From contig CM063284.1 in the NCBI GenBank assembly GCA_032173965.1, positions 132,609,125 through 132,673,124 of the forward strand: 64,000 nt of DNA, in the 5' to 3' direction. The DNA comes from Sitta carolinensis. Its lineage: Eukaryota > Chordata > Aves > Passeriformes > Sittidae. Shown piece by piece: positions 24,664 to 38,195 of this stretch (position 1 is the stretch's first letter; each line of letters opens with the position of its first letter). Under the pieces are notes generated by a model. That model searched no databases. It was not told the DNA's origin and was given only the letters and a program-made list of their open reading frames with translations. The position numbers were made by a program, and so were the translations under genes.

Positions 24664-27600
24664 AGTTTTAAAACGATCACAGAGTCATATTTAAATATGT
24701 ACTCCACTCACAGCTTGAGTGGTAGCAGTGCAACTTCTAAACCAGGTCAATGACTAATCAAGGGCAGTTTGTACTAAAAAAGAAAAAAAAATTGTGGCAT
24801 ATGCATGACTTCTAGATGAGGCCTCGTGTCCCACACACTTCCAAATTTGGGGTTTGGCAGCTCTGGGGTCACTGTGATCCCAGATCACTTCTGGGCATTA
24901 TCCTGATTACTCTTTAAAGTCATTCTTCAAAGTCATCCAAAGTTTTAAGTACTAAGTGGCTATATGATGGTAAAGCTATTAAGGGTATGTTTATACCATC
25001 TTGAGGATGACAGTTCCTCATATGCACACTGGTAAAATGTTACACATGCAAATGTCTCCATACATAATTGCATCCACATAGAAGGGCCATGTATCAAGTC
25101 CTTCTGTAAAATTACCCTGATTTCTAAAGCTGTGGTGGGATTGATACCACCTGATTTCAGGACTTTTCATATCTCTTAGTTAAACAACTGGGCTCCCTTT
25201 GTTGTTAAGAGAGAAACAGGCGCTCAAAAGGTGTTTTGCCTGATTTTCTTCTTGCATGTGCACGAGGACAAGAGGAATTCAGACTTCTCTCCCCTGACTA
25301 TCAGAGGAGTCCAGAGTTTTGTTTTGGAGCTGTCATCCCAGAGTCCAATCCTCCTGCTCCCCATGCCAGTCATGTCTCACTGCATCCCTGACTGATCGTA
25401 GCTTCCACAGGAAACACATGTGTGCAGGAAACACAGTCAGCCACACCATGTAACCCTGGCAGAAACACACAGTGCTGTAACCAGAGAGCCTTTCTGAAGG
25501 CAGGGCAAGCTGCAAGATATATCTGTGGGAGAGACTCAGGTACTTGTCATGGACAGCTAAGAGACTGAAACACAATGATCCTGAATGTTCTTGATAAACC
25601 CAGCACAGGAACCACACAGCACATCAGTATGCCTTGTTATAATTTCTTCCTGTTTTTACACACTCTTATTTTTCTGTCTCAACTGTGCAGTGAGGAAGAT
25701 TTGTCTTTCCTTATTTTCTTCAGGCCTTTTAAGTCTCCATATCTTGTCTGTCTCAAGACATCTCTGTTGAAGGTGCCCCCCACTCCCCTGGCCCTGTTAG
25801 GGTGGCAGCCTGCAGAGCCCTTTAGAGACAGGGCCAATCCCACCCTTGCTTGGTTGTCCCTGCCAGGTCATACCAGCCTTTTGCTGAAAAATGACTGGGG
25901 CTGCCTCAGCTCCAAGCTACAGGGAAAGCCAGGACACAGGGAAACTGGCCAACAACCCAAACCCACCCTGGGAGTGTGTACAAACAGATCTGGCAACGAG
26001 CCTGTCCTCCCAGGAGCTCAGGGAGAAATACCACCACGAGCAAATGTAAAATGCGGAGAGGAGGATGAAGAAACAGCCAAGCTTTTCAGATGATCTGAAG
26101 CAGGATCTAGTGGGTGTTTCACTCCTTTCGGTTTCCTCTGAAAAACCTGGCTCACAGTGATAAGATCACATGGTTGCACAAGCCAATTATTGCACAATTT
26201 TTTTCCAGGAGGTTTAAGAGGCTGCGTGTTGTTTTTTAATATACACTGCCCCCTCTGGCATCCCTCTCTGCTGCTGCCTGGCAGCCAGGGGCTAAGCCCC
26301 CGCAGCAATCCGGAGTGCAAGGGGAGGGGAGCAGCACTGCAGAGAACCAGAGAGAGGCATAGTTTTATGGATCATGTCAGCTAGGACATGCCATGTCCTC
26401 AGGCAGCATAGGAGAAAGTGGGAAGATGCTGGTCGGAGAAGCTGGCAAGCAAGTGGCGTCATTTCTGGAGCACAGGAGGTGTAAGAAGATTTTTCTGCCT
26501 CCAAGTGCCATTCACATTCCTGTAGCTGGCACTGCATGGTGACAGGGTTCAAACTATTTGACTCCCATTTATTTTTGTTTCTTTCACGGTTTTCCTCAGC
26601 TATGTCAGCACTTATATAATCTCCATCGGGCTCTGATATTAACACCACATTAAAATGAGCAGGGAACAGGATTCACACTGCTGCTGTTTTTGCTTAGAGA
26701 CAGGTGTTCGCTGAGATGGCTGAACGACAGTAGATTTTTATGGGGAAAACTATCTTTACAACAGATAAGGCTAAGAATAGACGAACTCCTTGGCTTGCAC
26801 CCATCTTTCAAAGAGACATCCAGATGGGAATCCTGAGTCCAGTGAGTCAGACTGTCTGTGCAAGATGAGGGGGCAGAGGGCTCCTTCTTTGCAAATCTTC
26901 TTGCTAGATAAGCAGGATTTAGAGCCCATTTTCACTCCATGAAAGGTTCCTGTGATCCCACAGGGAGCTGGGGGCAGCCATGCAGCAGGTTCTGGCTGCG
27001 GGCAGGACTGCAGTCATGTTGTTCCTCAGACAGTACAGCCATCAACACATCCCTCACTGGAGGCTGCACACTGGTAAGGGTCTTTGCACACTGGGAAAAT
27101 GCTTCTAGGAAGGGAAATGGGATGGCACTGTTCCACAAGAGGAAATTATGTAGATATGTGCTCAAATATGTGGGAGAAAGGGCCTGTCCCCCTGATGGGT
27201 TCAGAGAGGTTTTTGCTCAAAAAAGACAAAGGAGATGGTGGTCCAGCTAGGCTCGATTTGTTTTCTTTGCGAGGTTTCAGGTGCCTCCCTTGCTGGCAGC
27301 TGGAAGGGCAGACAAAAGCCAATATTCTACAGCAAGGATGGTCAAAGAGCAGGGCGGAGAGATGACTCCTTGAAGCTGCCTATTTGATATTTTCCCACAT
27401 GAGAGGCATTAATCCCTTACTTGACTGGATGTGCCAAAAGCAGCTTTGTCTTGAAGGCACTTCTGAGCCAGCACGAAAGTGCTGGCTGGATAAACACAAC
27501 ACCAAATTTGGGATTTTTTTTTTCCAAAGTGTTTTTAAAGAATTAAGGATAACTGCCTTTGAATTAAGTGGTTTTAGGAGTCATGCCTCAGGAGGGAACT

Positions 27601-28477
27601 AGGTCATTCAGAAACTCCAGTGGATCACTGCCAGAAACAATTTATTTTAAAGGCAGTACTTGTATAAGTGAAATGAGAATACAGAAATTCTTAGTATTAC
27701 ACCTCCAAGTTGACAGTTAAATGAGATATCCGTTGAAGGAGAATCCTTATGATAAAACACAGGTCCCTGGGGTACCATCACAAAACTGGATATTCATTAA
27801 CCTCCATATATAACTGTGTTTGTGTGAATGACAAATAGGAGAAAAACCTACACTTGAAGAAAAACACAGCTATACTGCAGAAATTTCTTTAAAGCTGTAA
27901 AGATAAAAATCCATATTTTATATGGATTCACCTACTCTTAAAGTCAAAGCCTAAAGGAATGTCTTTGGTGTTCAAAGAAAGGCCCAATATGTATCTTTCC
28001 CTCACTGCAGGATGGCAGGTTTCAACATTGTGAATACTTCTAGTGGGGAAAGCTAAATAAAAGGTATTGTATATCTTTTTGGGGTGGGGAGTTCGTTCTT
28101 GATTCACATGGAAACTTAATTTATACTATCTTTGTTATATGAAACAAATCAGACCAGCTGTTCAGTGTCAGCAACTAGAAAATGCAGCTTCTGAGATAGT
28201 GGAGACCAGTATCACTGCTGTAGTAAATATGATTACTGGTCCTATGGGAAAACCTTTTCTATGGTAAGGAAAAATAGTACCTACGTGCAGCATTTATTTT
28301 TAATTATTTTACAAGGAATACACTGAAAGAAACGTCCATGAAGCAAAGCAGTGATGAAAAGCTGTACTTGTTTCTTGCCTATAATGATATTTGCTAAGGA
28401 GGAGAGCAACAGTGCTTCTTGTCCATTTTTCTGAGGCGACAGTGTCTTCACCATGCATCAGTGAAGGATCACTGATA

Positions 28478-28530
28478 CTTGTAAAGTGTTTTCAAATGTT
28501 CTCATAGAAATAAGATATTATAGGATAAGG
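28478..28530 (+). repeat. possible ancient LINE 3'-end fragment
   Basis: CTTGTAAAGTGTTTTCAAAT followed by GTTCTCATAG and AGATATTATAGGA resembles the 'cttgtaaagtgctttgaaat...gctatata' end shared by ancient L2, L3 and MIR repeats. The match is about 50 bp and diverged. It is my reading from memory of the consensus. Confidence 0.35.
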
Positions 28531-29989
28531 TGTTAATTCTATCTGATCCTGCTGTTATCTCTATGAATCCCAGAGGCAAATAACATGGATCTTAGCAAAT
28601 CACTCCCCATCTATTAAGAATGGCATTTCAGGGTTTGGTAGAGCAGCAAATTAATACTGCATTCTGGATGACTAGTTGAAGAGGTCTGATCATCTCTTTA
28701 GTTTCTCTGCTCATGAATTTTAAATTTTCAGTATTCAAGGATGCTGACAAACATTGTTTTCTGTGAAGCTACTCCTCTGTAATGTCATCTGTATAACCCA
28801 GTGCAGCATTGTGAAACAAATGGACCTCTTCTGTATTCGTAACACAGTTTTTCTTTTGCTTATGCTCTGTGTTCAGAATAACTAAGGTCCTGATCTATAA
28901 CACAGCCTAGTATCCGTAGAAATTAACAGAAGTGAGATATCTGTCTGCTTAGTGGTTCTTGATCTGCTTCGTTAAGTTTCTGGTTAGCCTCATGGAGATC
29001 AGCTGCTTGTTTGGGAGGGGATGGTTTTGTGTCACTCAGGAGCAGTGATGCAGGGGAAAGAATTGGTATAGTTATGTAGGAAAACACCATGAAACTTCTG
29101 GCAGGTATCAGTTTCACAGGAGAAGTTAAAAAGAGAGATGTCTAAGCATCGAGTGAAATCAGTTTCTCCCTTTTCAGATTTTCCCCTAACCTTTATAACT
29201 CACTTGTTGCACGTCAAAGACAAGCTCTTAGAAACGAGCACAGACTTGGACTTCATCAAATGCCACTTAAAATCCCTGTGGCTATGCAGGCAGCAGGTGG
29301 AACTTGTTCAGATGTTTCCGGACGCTCTTGCAGAAGACTCCCCTGGGCAGAACTGACCAGATATTTTCATCAGCTGAAGACACTTCTGGAAAACTGTAGA
29401 TGCCACCAAGTACTGGCATTTATCTGGCAGCAGATCAGGCAAACAACCAGTGGCCCCTGCCCCTTCCCTGCAGTAGCAAGTCCTGGAACATCTCTGTCTG
29501 CAGAAGTAGTCCAGGAATGTCTGTCAGAACCCTAATCCCAAAGTTCACCTGACTGCTCTGACCTCCTCAGTATCCCACTGGTGCTGTTGATGGCAGATGA
29601 ATCTCCCTCCATTTCCCTCTGGAAGCATATGCTGAACCTTTCATTAAATTGTTTATGGTCTTGCTTATGATCAGAAGGAGAGATAGAGAAACTGAACCCA
29701 TGTGGGACCAGCAGGGCTAAAATCAGGAACGACATCTCATCCTTGCTTTTGGAGGTCAATACCCCCTCCCTTCCTGCCTGGGTGCGGGGGAAACACTGCC
29801 CTCTGATGTGGGAATTTCATCCAGCTGTAGCACCTCTTTCTGGAAGCCCAGCTTCTTCCTTCAGTTATGTTTATGGAACAGTCACCACCTCTGATCCTGA
29901 GGCAATATGTATGCTTTAGATACACCACAAGATCCCCTTCTCCTTTATCTCTCTGTTTAGAGATACCTGCACACTGATAATCTGAAATC

Positions 29990-30125
29990 TATTTACCACC
30001 TGTGGTTTTCAAAAGAGGAAATCTTATCCTTACATGGAAGAGGACCCAGAGCAGCACATAAGAGCGGAACAGAGTTTTGATTCAAATTTGCACTATGTTT
30101 GACCACAAGGATTAAGTGCAGAACC
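29990..30125 (+). repeat. possible ancient MIR-like fragment
   Basis: The order AAGAGGAAATC, then GGACCCAGAGCAGCACATAA, then GCGGAACAGAGTTTTGATTC loosely follows the MIR pattern 'gatgaggaaact...ggtcacacagcaag...cagagctgggatttgaac'. Divergence is strong, and a chance resemblance cannot be excluded without an alignment. Confidence 0.3.
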
Positions 30126-32165
30126 CAGCACTTCTCTACATAGGTAAGATAATATTAAAGACATAAAAAATATAACACTAAATGTTAGTAATTTCATTAT
30201 ATCAGTTAAATAATTCTCCTAGTTCTCTACACAAAAAATTTGGCCCTCACTTCAAGTACTCTAAACTTTAGCAGAATAAAGCAATGCCTGCCCTGGGCTG
30301 TCACTGCTGTTTAGATCATGCAGTGAATTATGCTTAGACAAAAAACTATTAAAAAGCTAAGTGGAACTTGACAAACTATCAAAAATGTTTTATGTGAAGA
30401 AAATGTAGAAAATGAGTAATGAGTAATATTTATGCATAGTTAAAACATATTTGCCAAATGCTGAGGAAATGGGAAATATTAATTAATAGTGGTTTTTTAC
30501 AGCAGAAAATTAATTAAAATTTTTCAAAGTCCAATTCTCTTTTCCTCGTGCTGTGACTAATCTAATTGAGATGAATAGGCTACTTGTTGAAAAAGAAACT
30601 ATTCAGCATGACTAACTTTGGTGGAATCAAGCCCTCCATGAACATTATTAACCAGTTTTGAAATACAGTACTTATTTTGTGTCCCTCTACTCAAAGACAG
30701 GAAATTTGATCCGCTTCTTTATTCACTTCACTCCCAAGGTACCCAGAAAGGTGCAAAAGTGAAATGTGCCAAGAAAATAACAGATAGTCGTAAGAGGCAC
30801 AAAAGTTATCCCTCCTTACAGGTGAAACCGACCACTTTGTGCATAGGCAGTGAAATCACCCTTCCCAACCGTGTGCCTCAGGAAGGCAGGGCCTCTGCTG
30901 GGCTGTTATGCTGGTGGAGGCTTAGCACCCTCGGTGTCAAAGTGATGTATTGGGCTTCCCAGTGCCAGCTGAAGGCAGATAATGTAAAAACACAGCTCAG
31001 GACCATCCCCTGGATTTCTCAGGGCGCTCATGTTCTGCAGCCATCTGCTCTACAGAGCCAGTGCTCTCAGTGGTGCTCATTATGAGACATGGGTTTAAAG
31101 CATTTAACATAACCACAGTCTGACAGACAGAAAAATGTTTATCCCCATAGGGAAGATATCAACAAAAAGCACATCTGGATGCAAAGCAAAGCTTCTGGAT
31201 CCCTTCCTTGTGGCCTGATTCCATAAATGTTGAAGTAATTTTTTTTTTCCTTTAGGAGGACTTTATAATTTTTATTCAGAGATGTGTTAACACAAAAAGA
31301 TCAGAGAGTAGAGGTGGCATCTCATGTGTCCCACTGGCAGATCTCTGGATTTCCCCAAAAGGAAATCCTAGTACTGTTTTTGAGTCCTGCTTTTTGTTTT
31401 CTGTGTCCTGTGCAGGCAGTTCTGCCAGTGCTGAAGTGGAGAGGAGACATCTGGCCATGGAGACATAGCCCAGACCTATTGAGTCGGTGTGGTTTCAAGG
31501 TAATTACTGGTTTTCTCTCTGCAATTGACCTAACATAAGAACTTTTTCTTTGGTTCTAATATTGTGAGATGGCTATTTATTAAGCTTTTCTAATTTATTC
31601 AGTTTTAGTCTTTACATAACAAGCTCTTATAAATATAAGACTACAGAGTTGCTGACAATCCACTCTTCCGCACGTCCGCTAACAATGCTGTGGATTCATG
31701 GGAAGATGGAAAACACAGGATAGGCTATCAAAATGTTCTGTGTTCAGTGTCCCATGTTTTACCACCTTAGTGATAAAATGTTCTGCACTGCTGGCTAGAA
31801 CATGACAGCCAGTGCCCTGCTGCCTACACTGGTCATCTGCCAGAGTTTGGGCTTCACTCTCACCCTGACCTTGCTGATTCTGCCATCACATGAAAGGAAA
31901 GGCCTGAAATGTAACATAATTGAAGCAAAAATTGTCTATAGTTGTGAAAACCGTGTTATAGTTTTAGCCTCCTGCATACATAAGGCCTTAACTGAGAGCA
32001 TCAAGTCCCAGACAAGGTTGTGCATTCCTCCAGAAGTCCTAAGTATGTGCAAGATAACAGAGAAAGGAATGTCTTGTCATGCAACGCAGGGCAGAAATGC
32101 AGGCACGTAATTTGTGCTGTGATCTAGGATCCTGTGAACATCTGTGGAGAGGACCACCCCAAGGA

Positions 32166-32213
32166 TGAGTCACCCCACCTACTTCAGACACCTCTCCTAG
32201 GAGTGGTGAGTCA
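32166..32213. promoter_or_regulatory. pair of AP-1-type sites flanking a near-palindrome
   Basis: TGAGTCA occurs at 32166-32172 and again at 32207-32213, each followed by CC. Between them CACCTCTCCTAGGAGTGGTG is a near-perfect palindrome with one mismatched pair. TGAGTCA matches the known AP-1/TRE consensus. A few such sites per 64 kb are expected by chance, so a function as an enhancer is only a possibility. Confidence 0.3.
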
Positions 32214-35200
32214 CCCACGGCAGTGCCTGATCTCTCTCCACTGATTGGAGAGGAGTTGGGAAGCAGCCGACACACAGCAGCCGCCCAGCTTCTCCCTGCT
32301 TGGAGTTAGGTGAATTCTGTCCCTGCTGATGGGTGACTTCACCTTGTCTGTGGTGGTGGCAAGTGACAAATAACAACACTGTCCTTCCCTGTTAAATATA
32401 TGGTGATAAGGTATCACTAGTTGCTGGAAGCCATTTCTGGAATGAGATCCAGAACCCTCACCGTAGGTTAATTTTGTACTTTTCAGGCCTTTCTGTCTTA
32501 TGCAGAGAGGGCCATGACATGAGGCAGTCCCTCAGTTACTATCTCCCATCAGGAATGGGTAGTTCTGCCTTTAAACCTATATAGTTGGTGTAGTGATTAA
32601 TGAGATTTGAATTAAACAATAGTACAGAGGCTGAAATAGTTCTTTGGGGAACCTCTTTTTTCATTTGACTTCTGTTCACAATTTATATACAAATTTGAAT
32701 CAGTTCAGTTCTCTAAGCCTGTGCTGTTCATCTTTGAAAGCTGCCTATAGAAGTGTTAGTCAAGCTGAAAGCATTTATAGGAGAGACTTGCTCTTTACTG
32801 GGGCCTTCTTTCTAAACTGCTGATGTCTGCCAAGCAGAGGCAGAGAGGCCTTGTTGCTGGGCCCATGGTGTTTCCTCATCCTGGTTCCCATCATATTCAG
32901 CTGGCTGGCAGGGGCCATGTGGTATGCGAATCATGTTCTGGTTTTATGCAGACTTTCCCATTTCACTTATATGCAACTTATATGGCCCCTGCCTAAACCT
33001 CACATTGCATCCATGTGTCTTTACAGAGTCATGGGTTCATTTAGGACTCTGCAATGTGTAGGGGTTTTTTTCCCTTTTAGCAGGTGCTTTCTTTCATTTA
33101 TCTGCATTGCACTTCCTGTGCCTTGAGTTGTCCTTCAGGTAGATTATTTTAGGTTCTTCAAAGCTTTTCACCACTATGGTCACAATTTTACTGATTTGAG
33201 TATCTTTTTTGACATCTGTGGATGTTCTTTCCTGATCTTCATCTTTCATAAATTGCCAAAAGTCATAAAGTCTGAGTTCCGGAAAATTCAGTTGCATGGA
33301 TGATAGGAAGAATGCCTCTTATCCAGTGTGGATAATATGGACAGGGTCTTTCAACTGTGGCAATAGTGTTCTTATTCTGATGCGCTAACTCAGACCAAAT
33401 CTGTTACTACCATATAGGTTATGGTACAACACTACACCTTTGGGACCAACTGATACCAGCCAGAGGTTCCCATCACTCTGTGCTGGTGACATGGTCCAAA
33501 GTCTCTGAAGAAGGCCTGTTTTCTTTATAAGGAGCTTTAAGGAAAAGGGGCCTGAAATGGATGTTTTCCTTCACTACCCACCTCTCAGTTGGACACACCC
33601 TTGAAGTTGACTTCAAGTGTGTGTTGACCTGAAGGTCGTGTTTCAGCTTCAAAATCCCTTTTCATGATTCTGACAGGTTGGAATATGAAGCCTTGAGCAG
33701 AGAAGAACTGAGTCTGGGGAATAACTGCTACAAAAGCTCTGGGGGAATATCTTACCAAGTCAAATTTCTTGTGGTCAAGGAATTACACATATCCCACATT
33801 GCAGTTTCTCTCTGGAATAAATTACAATCCCTTTAGCAAAACATTAGTATTTTAAGCATGAGTTTTATTCTGAAATGCATTTTTAAAAATCAGTTAAAAT
33901 TCTATTAACTATAACTCTTACAGTTAATTTAAATAGCTTGTTTGATTGATAATGGCATATGTTTGTCAGACCACTAAACTGCACTGAACTGTAACCCAGG
34001 AATCAGATAGTTAATTATTGCAGTTCTATACACGAATTGATTGGGAAACCAGGTGTTTGCTGTGTACACATTAGGTAGAAGTTTCTGAGAACAAGGTGCC
34101 TCTGTAAGATTGATGTTCTAGCTTGAAACTATGTTGAAGTTATTAGAGTGGAAAGAGAGTGGCATGAAGAACATCTTAAGAGGGCATAAAGATTATTAGT
34201 GTCTGGGCAGCTAGGCTGATGTTTTGAGCTCTAAGGAAAGGTCCTGTTTTTCTCCCCTGTGTTTAAGTAAATATGAAACATCTGTGAAACAATTTTCTGA
34301 TGTGCCAGGAGTACTTAGACAAATCTTTCACATATCAAAACCTTACTGTGTCATATTGATTATTTCCTATAAGCCCTTCCTCGCACATCTCAGTAACTGA
34401 ATGCCATCATATGAAGGGAAGCTACCTGATTCATCATTAAGCCTTCCATTTTCTGACAAAGTTGCCATGGCTGCCATATTTCACAATAAGCTCCTCATTC
34501 CTAATATCTAGTTCATGAAATCTGTAGAGCTTCCAGTGCCCATGAAATCAGAAACTATAAAAAATAACCAGAAATCATGCTAGTATCTGTCACTTGCTAT
34601 TCTTCTGTTTTCCAAGCTTGTCATCCAGTTAGGGAACATAAGATACACTGTGTGACTAGTCCAATACCAGTAACAGACAGCAACTTGTCAAAATTAACAT
34701 TTTCAGACAACCCACAGTATAATTTTTTTTTTCCTCAAGTGTTTGAGAATACTTACAAATAACAATTACATTCAGGAAAGCCTGAGAGTACCATTCAAAC
34801 CAACGAAGCCTGAACTTGTAGTTTTGACTCAGTATTATTTCATATTCTGAGTGTGATGTGTGCATCTTTATGTATAGAATTAACTAGAGAGAAAACAGAA
34901 TGCAGAGAGCCAGACTGCTCTAAGAAAGCAGTACTGTGGTTGGAAAAAAAAATTCTATGTCTAAAATCTCCTACTAAAATTTGTCCCTCCATCATGATGC
35001 ATTAGCAAGACTTGCATGCTTCGAAGACTGAGCTTTGCAGGTGAATGCTGCACGTTTGAAAGACCTGACTGCAAATCATATGCTTAATATTTTGCAGCAA
35101 ATACAGGGATGAAAACTGTGTCTCCAGAAACCTAACTTGCAGCCAACAGATAGAAGTCCCTTCTTGCATCCCAGCAGTACCACAGCTCAGCTTGATTCCA

Positions 35201-38079
35201 GAAGGACTGGTGATCATCCAGCTGAAATTCAGTACGAACATCAGGATTAGCATGACAAAAAATGGTGACATTTCAGTCCCCAAGATGGTCGGTGGGATTG
35301 AAAAGGCTGCCTCAGAAGGAGGAGAAAACAGGTTCCCTGGAGACCTGGCAGCAATGCAGAACTCCAGCTCAAGGTCTCAAGGTGTTAGTGCAGGCTCAGC
35401 TGCAAAAGGATGTACTGCAAGAAAAACATGGAGTCCCAGAGCTACGCACTGAACATGCCCACACAACTCCAGCATAGTGAGTATGTATTAATGATAAACA
35501 TGGTGCTCGTATTTCACTGTCAAAAAACCCAGAGGAAATGTGTATGAGGCACTTAATGCCATGAGCATCCTGCTCCCAGTCTGGAGATGGGTGGAAAAAT
35601 TGAAAGCCCACATCCTGAACTCACCACACTTCTGTACAATTCTGGTTTTCCTCTTTACTTTCATGAGGGCAGCATCTGCAGCAGTTTTTTCTGCAGGGCC
35701 CAGCATGGAGCACCAGCCCTCTGAGTGGGCATGTGTTGTGTGGGGCTGTGTGGGGCACAGGGGACAAACCTCAGCAGGCTGAGTGGAACAGCATTTACTT
35801 TGCCTTGCTGTGCTCACTTGGGTGAAGGTACCAGCAACAGCTTTGCTCCATTCATGCCTCTGGCTCAGAAATTTGGAAATTCTTGGTGCCAGGCCATGAT
35901 GTTTCAAGGCTGGGCACTCTGCCCTTACAGGACTCCCCAACATATGCAATACAGACCACCTGGAGGCAGGGAAGAAGTGTCCACCAAGCAGGATCCACAG
36001 AACAATGTGCCAAGCAGGGACCGCCCCCCAATGGTGGCCTGCAGGAAACATGTAGGACAGCTCTTGGGGCTGACTTCTGCCATTATCAAGATTTGAGGGA
36101 GATATGAATCCTACACTCAGGATTTGCTGCCCTTATCTCCCTCTTCTCCTAGAAGTTAGGTCCCAAAACCTTTATTCCAAACCTAGACAAGGGGAAGTAC
36201 CAGGCCATTCAGAATGGAAGGAATGCCTCACCAATCCTTTTCCAACAGAGTGCAAGACCCTCTTGGAGGGAATTTGAATCCCCACGTGCTACAAAAACTC
36301 TTTGCCAATTGGGCTATCACATCTTACCATTAGAGGGAGAGTTAGTACTCCCAAATTCTGATTCTGCATAGTGAAATCAAGCACCCACTTGTCTAATAAA
36401 CAAGTAAATAAAAATGGACACAGCTGTGCCTGGTGCTCAGGCATGTACCTCCCTGCCTCAAGGCAGGTTCGTGGGGCCAGCCTGCCTGCCACTGTCTAGA
36501 AGGCTTCTCAGAGGAAGCTGCTTCCCCTTGCCCTGGGCAATGCCAACCTCCCAGGAGATACCTTTTCCCCAGGGGGTGGAAGGCTGCCTGTCTTTCTGAC
36601 ACCTCTCATCACCTCCCCACCCTTTCTGTTTATGCTGCAGTGGGTGTCTGGGGGAAGTCTCAAGGACTTCCACTCATGCTGTCCCCAGCTATTAGTCTTC
36701 AGGGTGAATGGCTGTCGGCTGCAGCTCCTCGGGTTTAGTCAGCTGCCTTACCAAATGCCAGTAGACATTTAGGTCAATTGATTGCACAGGCTTGTAGAGT
36801 TAGGTTTCTGAGGGCTGGGTCTCCAACAGCAGCTCCTTGAGAGCCAGAGACAGGAACTGCCTCCTAGAATGTAGCACCACCAAAAGCTCTCTCCCTGGAG
36901 ACCAGTTTGAGGCCAAGCTCCTAGGCAGGAGGTCTGGATAAAACCCATCCTATTTCTTGTTCATGGGTGTAGCTAGTTACATAATAGAAAATAGGTTAAT
37001 TATGGCCCAGATTTACCCTGGCATAAAAGCAGGTGGAAACAGTTACATCAAGAGTGATCCCTGGAGGAGGAGGCAGCAAAGATGATGCAGCCTCATGGGA
37101 GGGCACTGAGTTGTAGACACAGTGACTGTGTGTCCTGCTTTGGAAGGAAAAGGCTGAGAAAGAACAAGTTAGCTGATTCAAAGAGAAGCCCAAGGAGAAT
37201 ATGCAGGGCCTGGAATCTGAGTCAGATTAACTCTTGGCAGCTTCTGGCAGCAGAAGCCCTCTCATAGCAGAAACCAGAGGAATAAGGTCTTTGAGAACTG
37301 AATGTGACAACCAGGTAGCAAAAAGAAAGGAGCAAAGCTGGCAACACTGTAATGTGGGATTACTGTAATGTAAGTACTTTTTCCTCCTGGGGCAGAGAAG
37401 TCCAGTGAGAAAAATATGTTGGGACTTTATTTCCTTTTCAAACTATGGGGAGAGCAGAGCTGCTCTTGTCACCAGGCCTTGATCCCACCAGGTACCCTGG
37501 TGAGGAGTGTTGAAGCACCTTTTCTCAAACCATTTGCAATAATGGTTTGTTTTCTTGCCCATTTCTTTACCATTCTGTCAGAGTTGCTAGTGTTGTAACT
37601 CTGGTTGCTCAGTCTCTATTTGCTACATGGATGAAGAAAAGCATGACACAGCCCCTTGTGACTGTGCATTGAGAAGTGCTCAGAAAGGCACCTCTTCTAG
37701 TACTGAAATGCCAAACATCAGTGCAGGCCTGCATCTAAACTCACTGAGTAATGAAAATAGAAAAGAAAACCACCAATGGTGTGTGAGCTGACAGCTGAGA
37801 CCATGGGGCTGTCTCATCCTGAGGTGACTGGGTGCAGGCTCTGGAGGAAGACTCAGTATGAAAGCTTCAGATTTAGGAGTCTCTATTTCAGGAAAGCAGA
37901 TTTGGGCTTGTTTAGTGAATTGTTAGGCTGAATAAACTTGGAAAACAGTGGGGAAAAAGGTGCCAAGAATCTGGCTAACTTTTAAAGAAAACACCAAGAG
38001 CTGAGAAACATAACTTCCTGTTGGGTAGTCAGACCAAGGGTTTCATGGGAAGAATTACCTAAGAAAAGAGCTTCTCAAT

Positions 38080-38125
38080 GACAGAATGGTTTGGATTGGA
38101 AGGGACTGTAAAGACCTAAACTTAG
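38080..38125 (-). mobile_element. CR1 LINE tail fragment
   Basis: ACAGAATGGTTTGGATTGG followed by AAGGGACTGTAAAGACCTAA is the reverse complement of the CR1 3' end. Only about 45 bases remain. It abuts a second CR1 tail in the opposite direction at 38149-38195, so the truncated 5' ends of the two face each other. Confidence 0.85.
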
Positions 38126-38148
38126 TGGCAGTTCATCTTGAACAGGTA

Positions 38149-38195
38149 ACTGGACGAAAGACCTCTTGAGGTCCCTTCCAACGTTGTCTTTTGTG
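38149..38195 (+). mobile_element. CR1 LINE tail fragment
   Basis: ACTGGACGAAAGACCTCTTG followed by AGGTCCCTTCCAAC is the plus-strand CR1 3' end; the terminal octamer has decayed to a T/G-rich run. It is about 47 bp. With the minus-strand tail just to its left it forms a tail-out inverted pair, which implies two insertions or a rearrangement. Confidence 0.85.

Larger units (their letters stand above)
23666..38079. other. 14 kb of unique non-coding DNA
   Basis: This is the longest stretch without a clear feature. The longest frames, 187 codons at 35488-36051 minus and 172 codons at 25575-26093 plus, are of chance length and have no recognisable domains, and the first overlaps a 123-codon frame on the other strand. 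Short palindromes near 24.6 kb, two ancient-repeat candidates near 28.5 and 30.0 kb and a pair of AP-1-type sites near 32.2 kb are listed separately. A 72-codon frame at 29138-29356 is crossed near 29176 by a splice-acceptor-like TTTCTCCCTTTTCAG, but no donor or family match supports an exon. Confidence 0.6.

Noticed and set aside
25575..26093. 172-codon plus-strand open frame
   Set aside because: Chance length. The hydrophobic start looks like a signal peptide only superficially, and the rest is low-information sequence with no family match.
35488..36051. 187-codon minus-strand open frame, the longest in the window
   Set aside because: Length is about what chance predicts for the longest frame here, a 123-codon frame overlaps it on the other strand, and the translation shows no domain I recognise.
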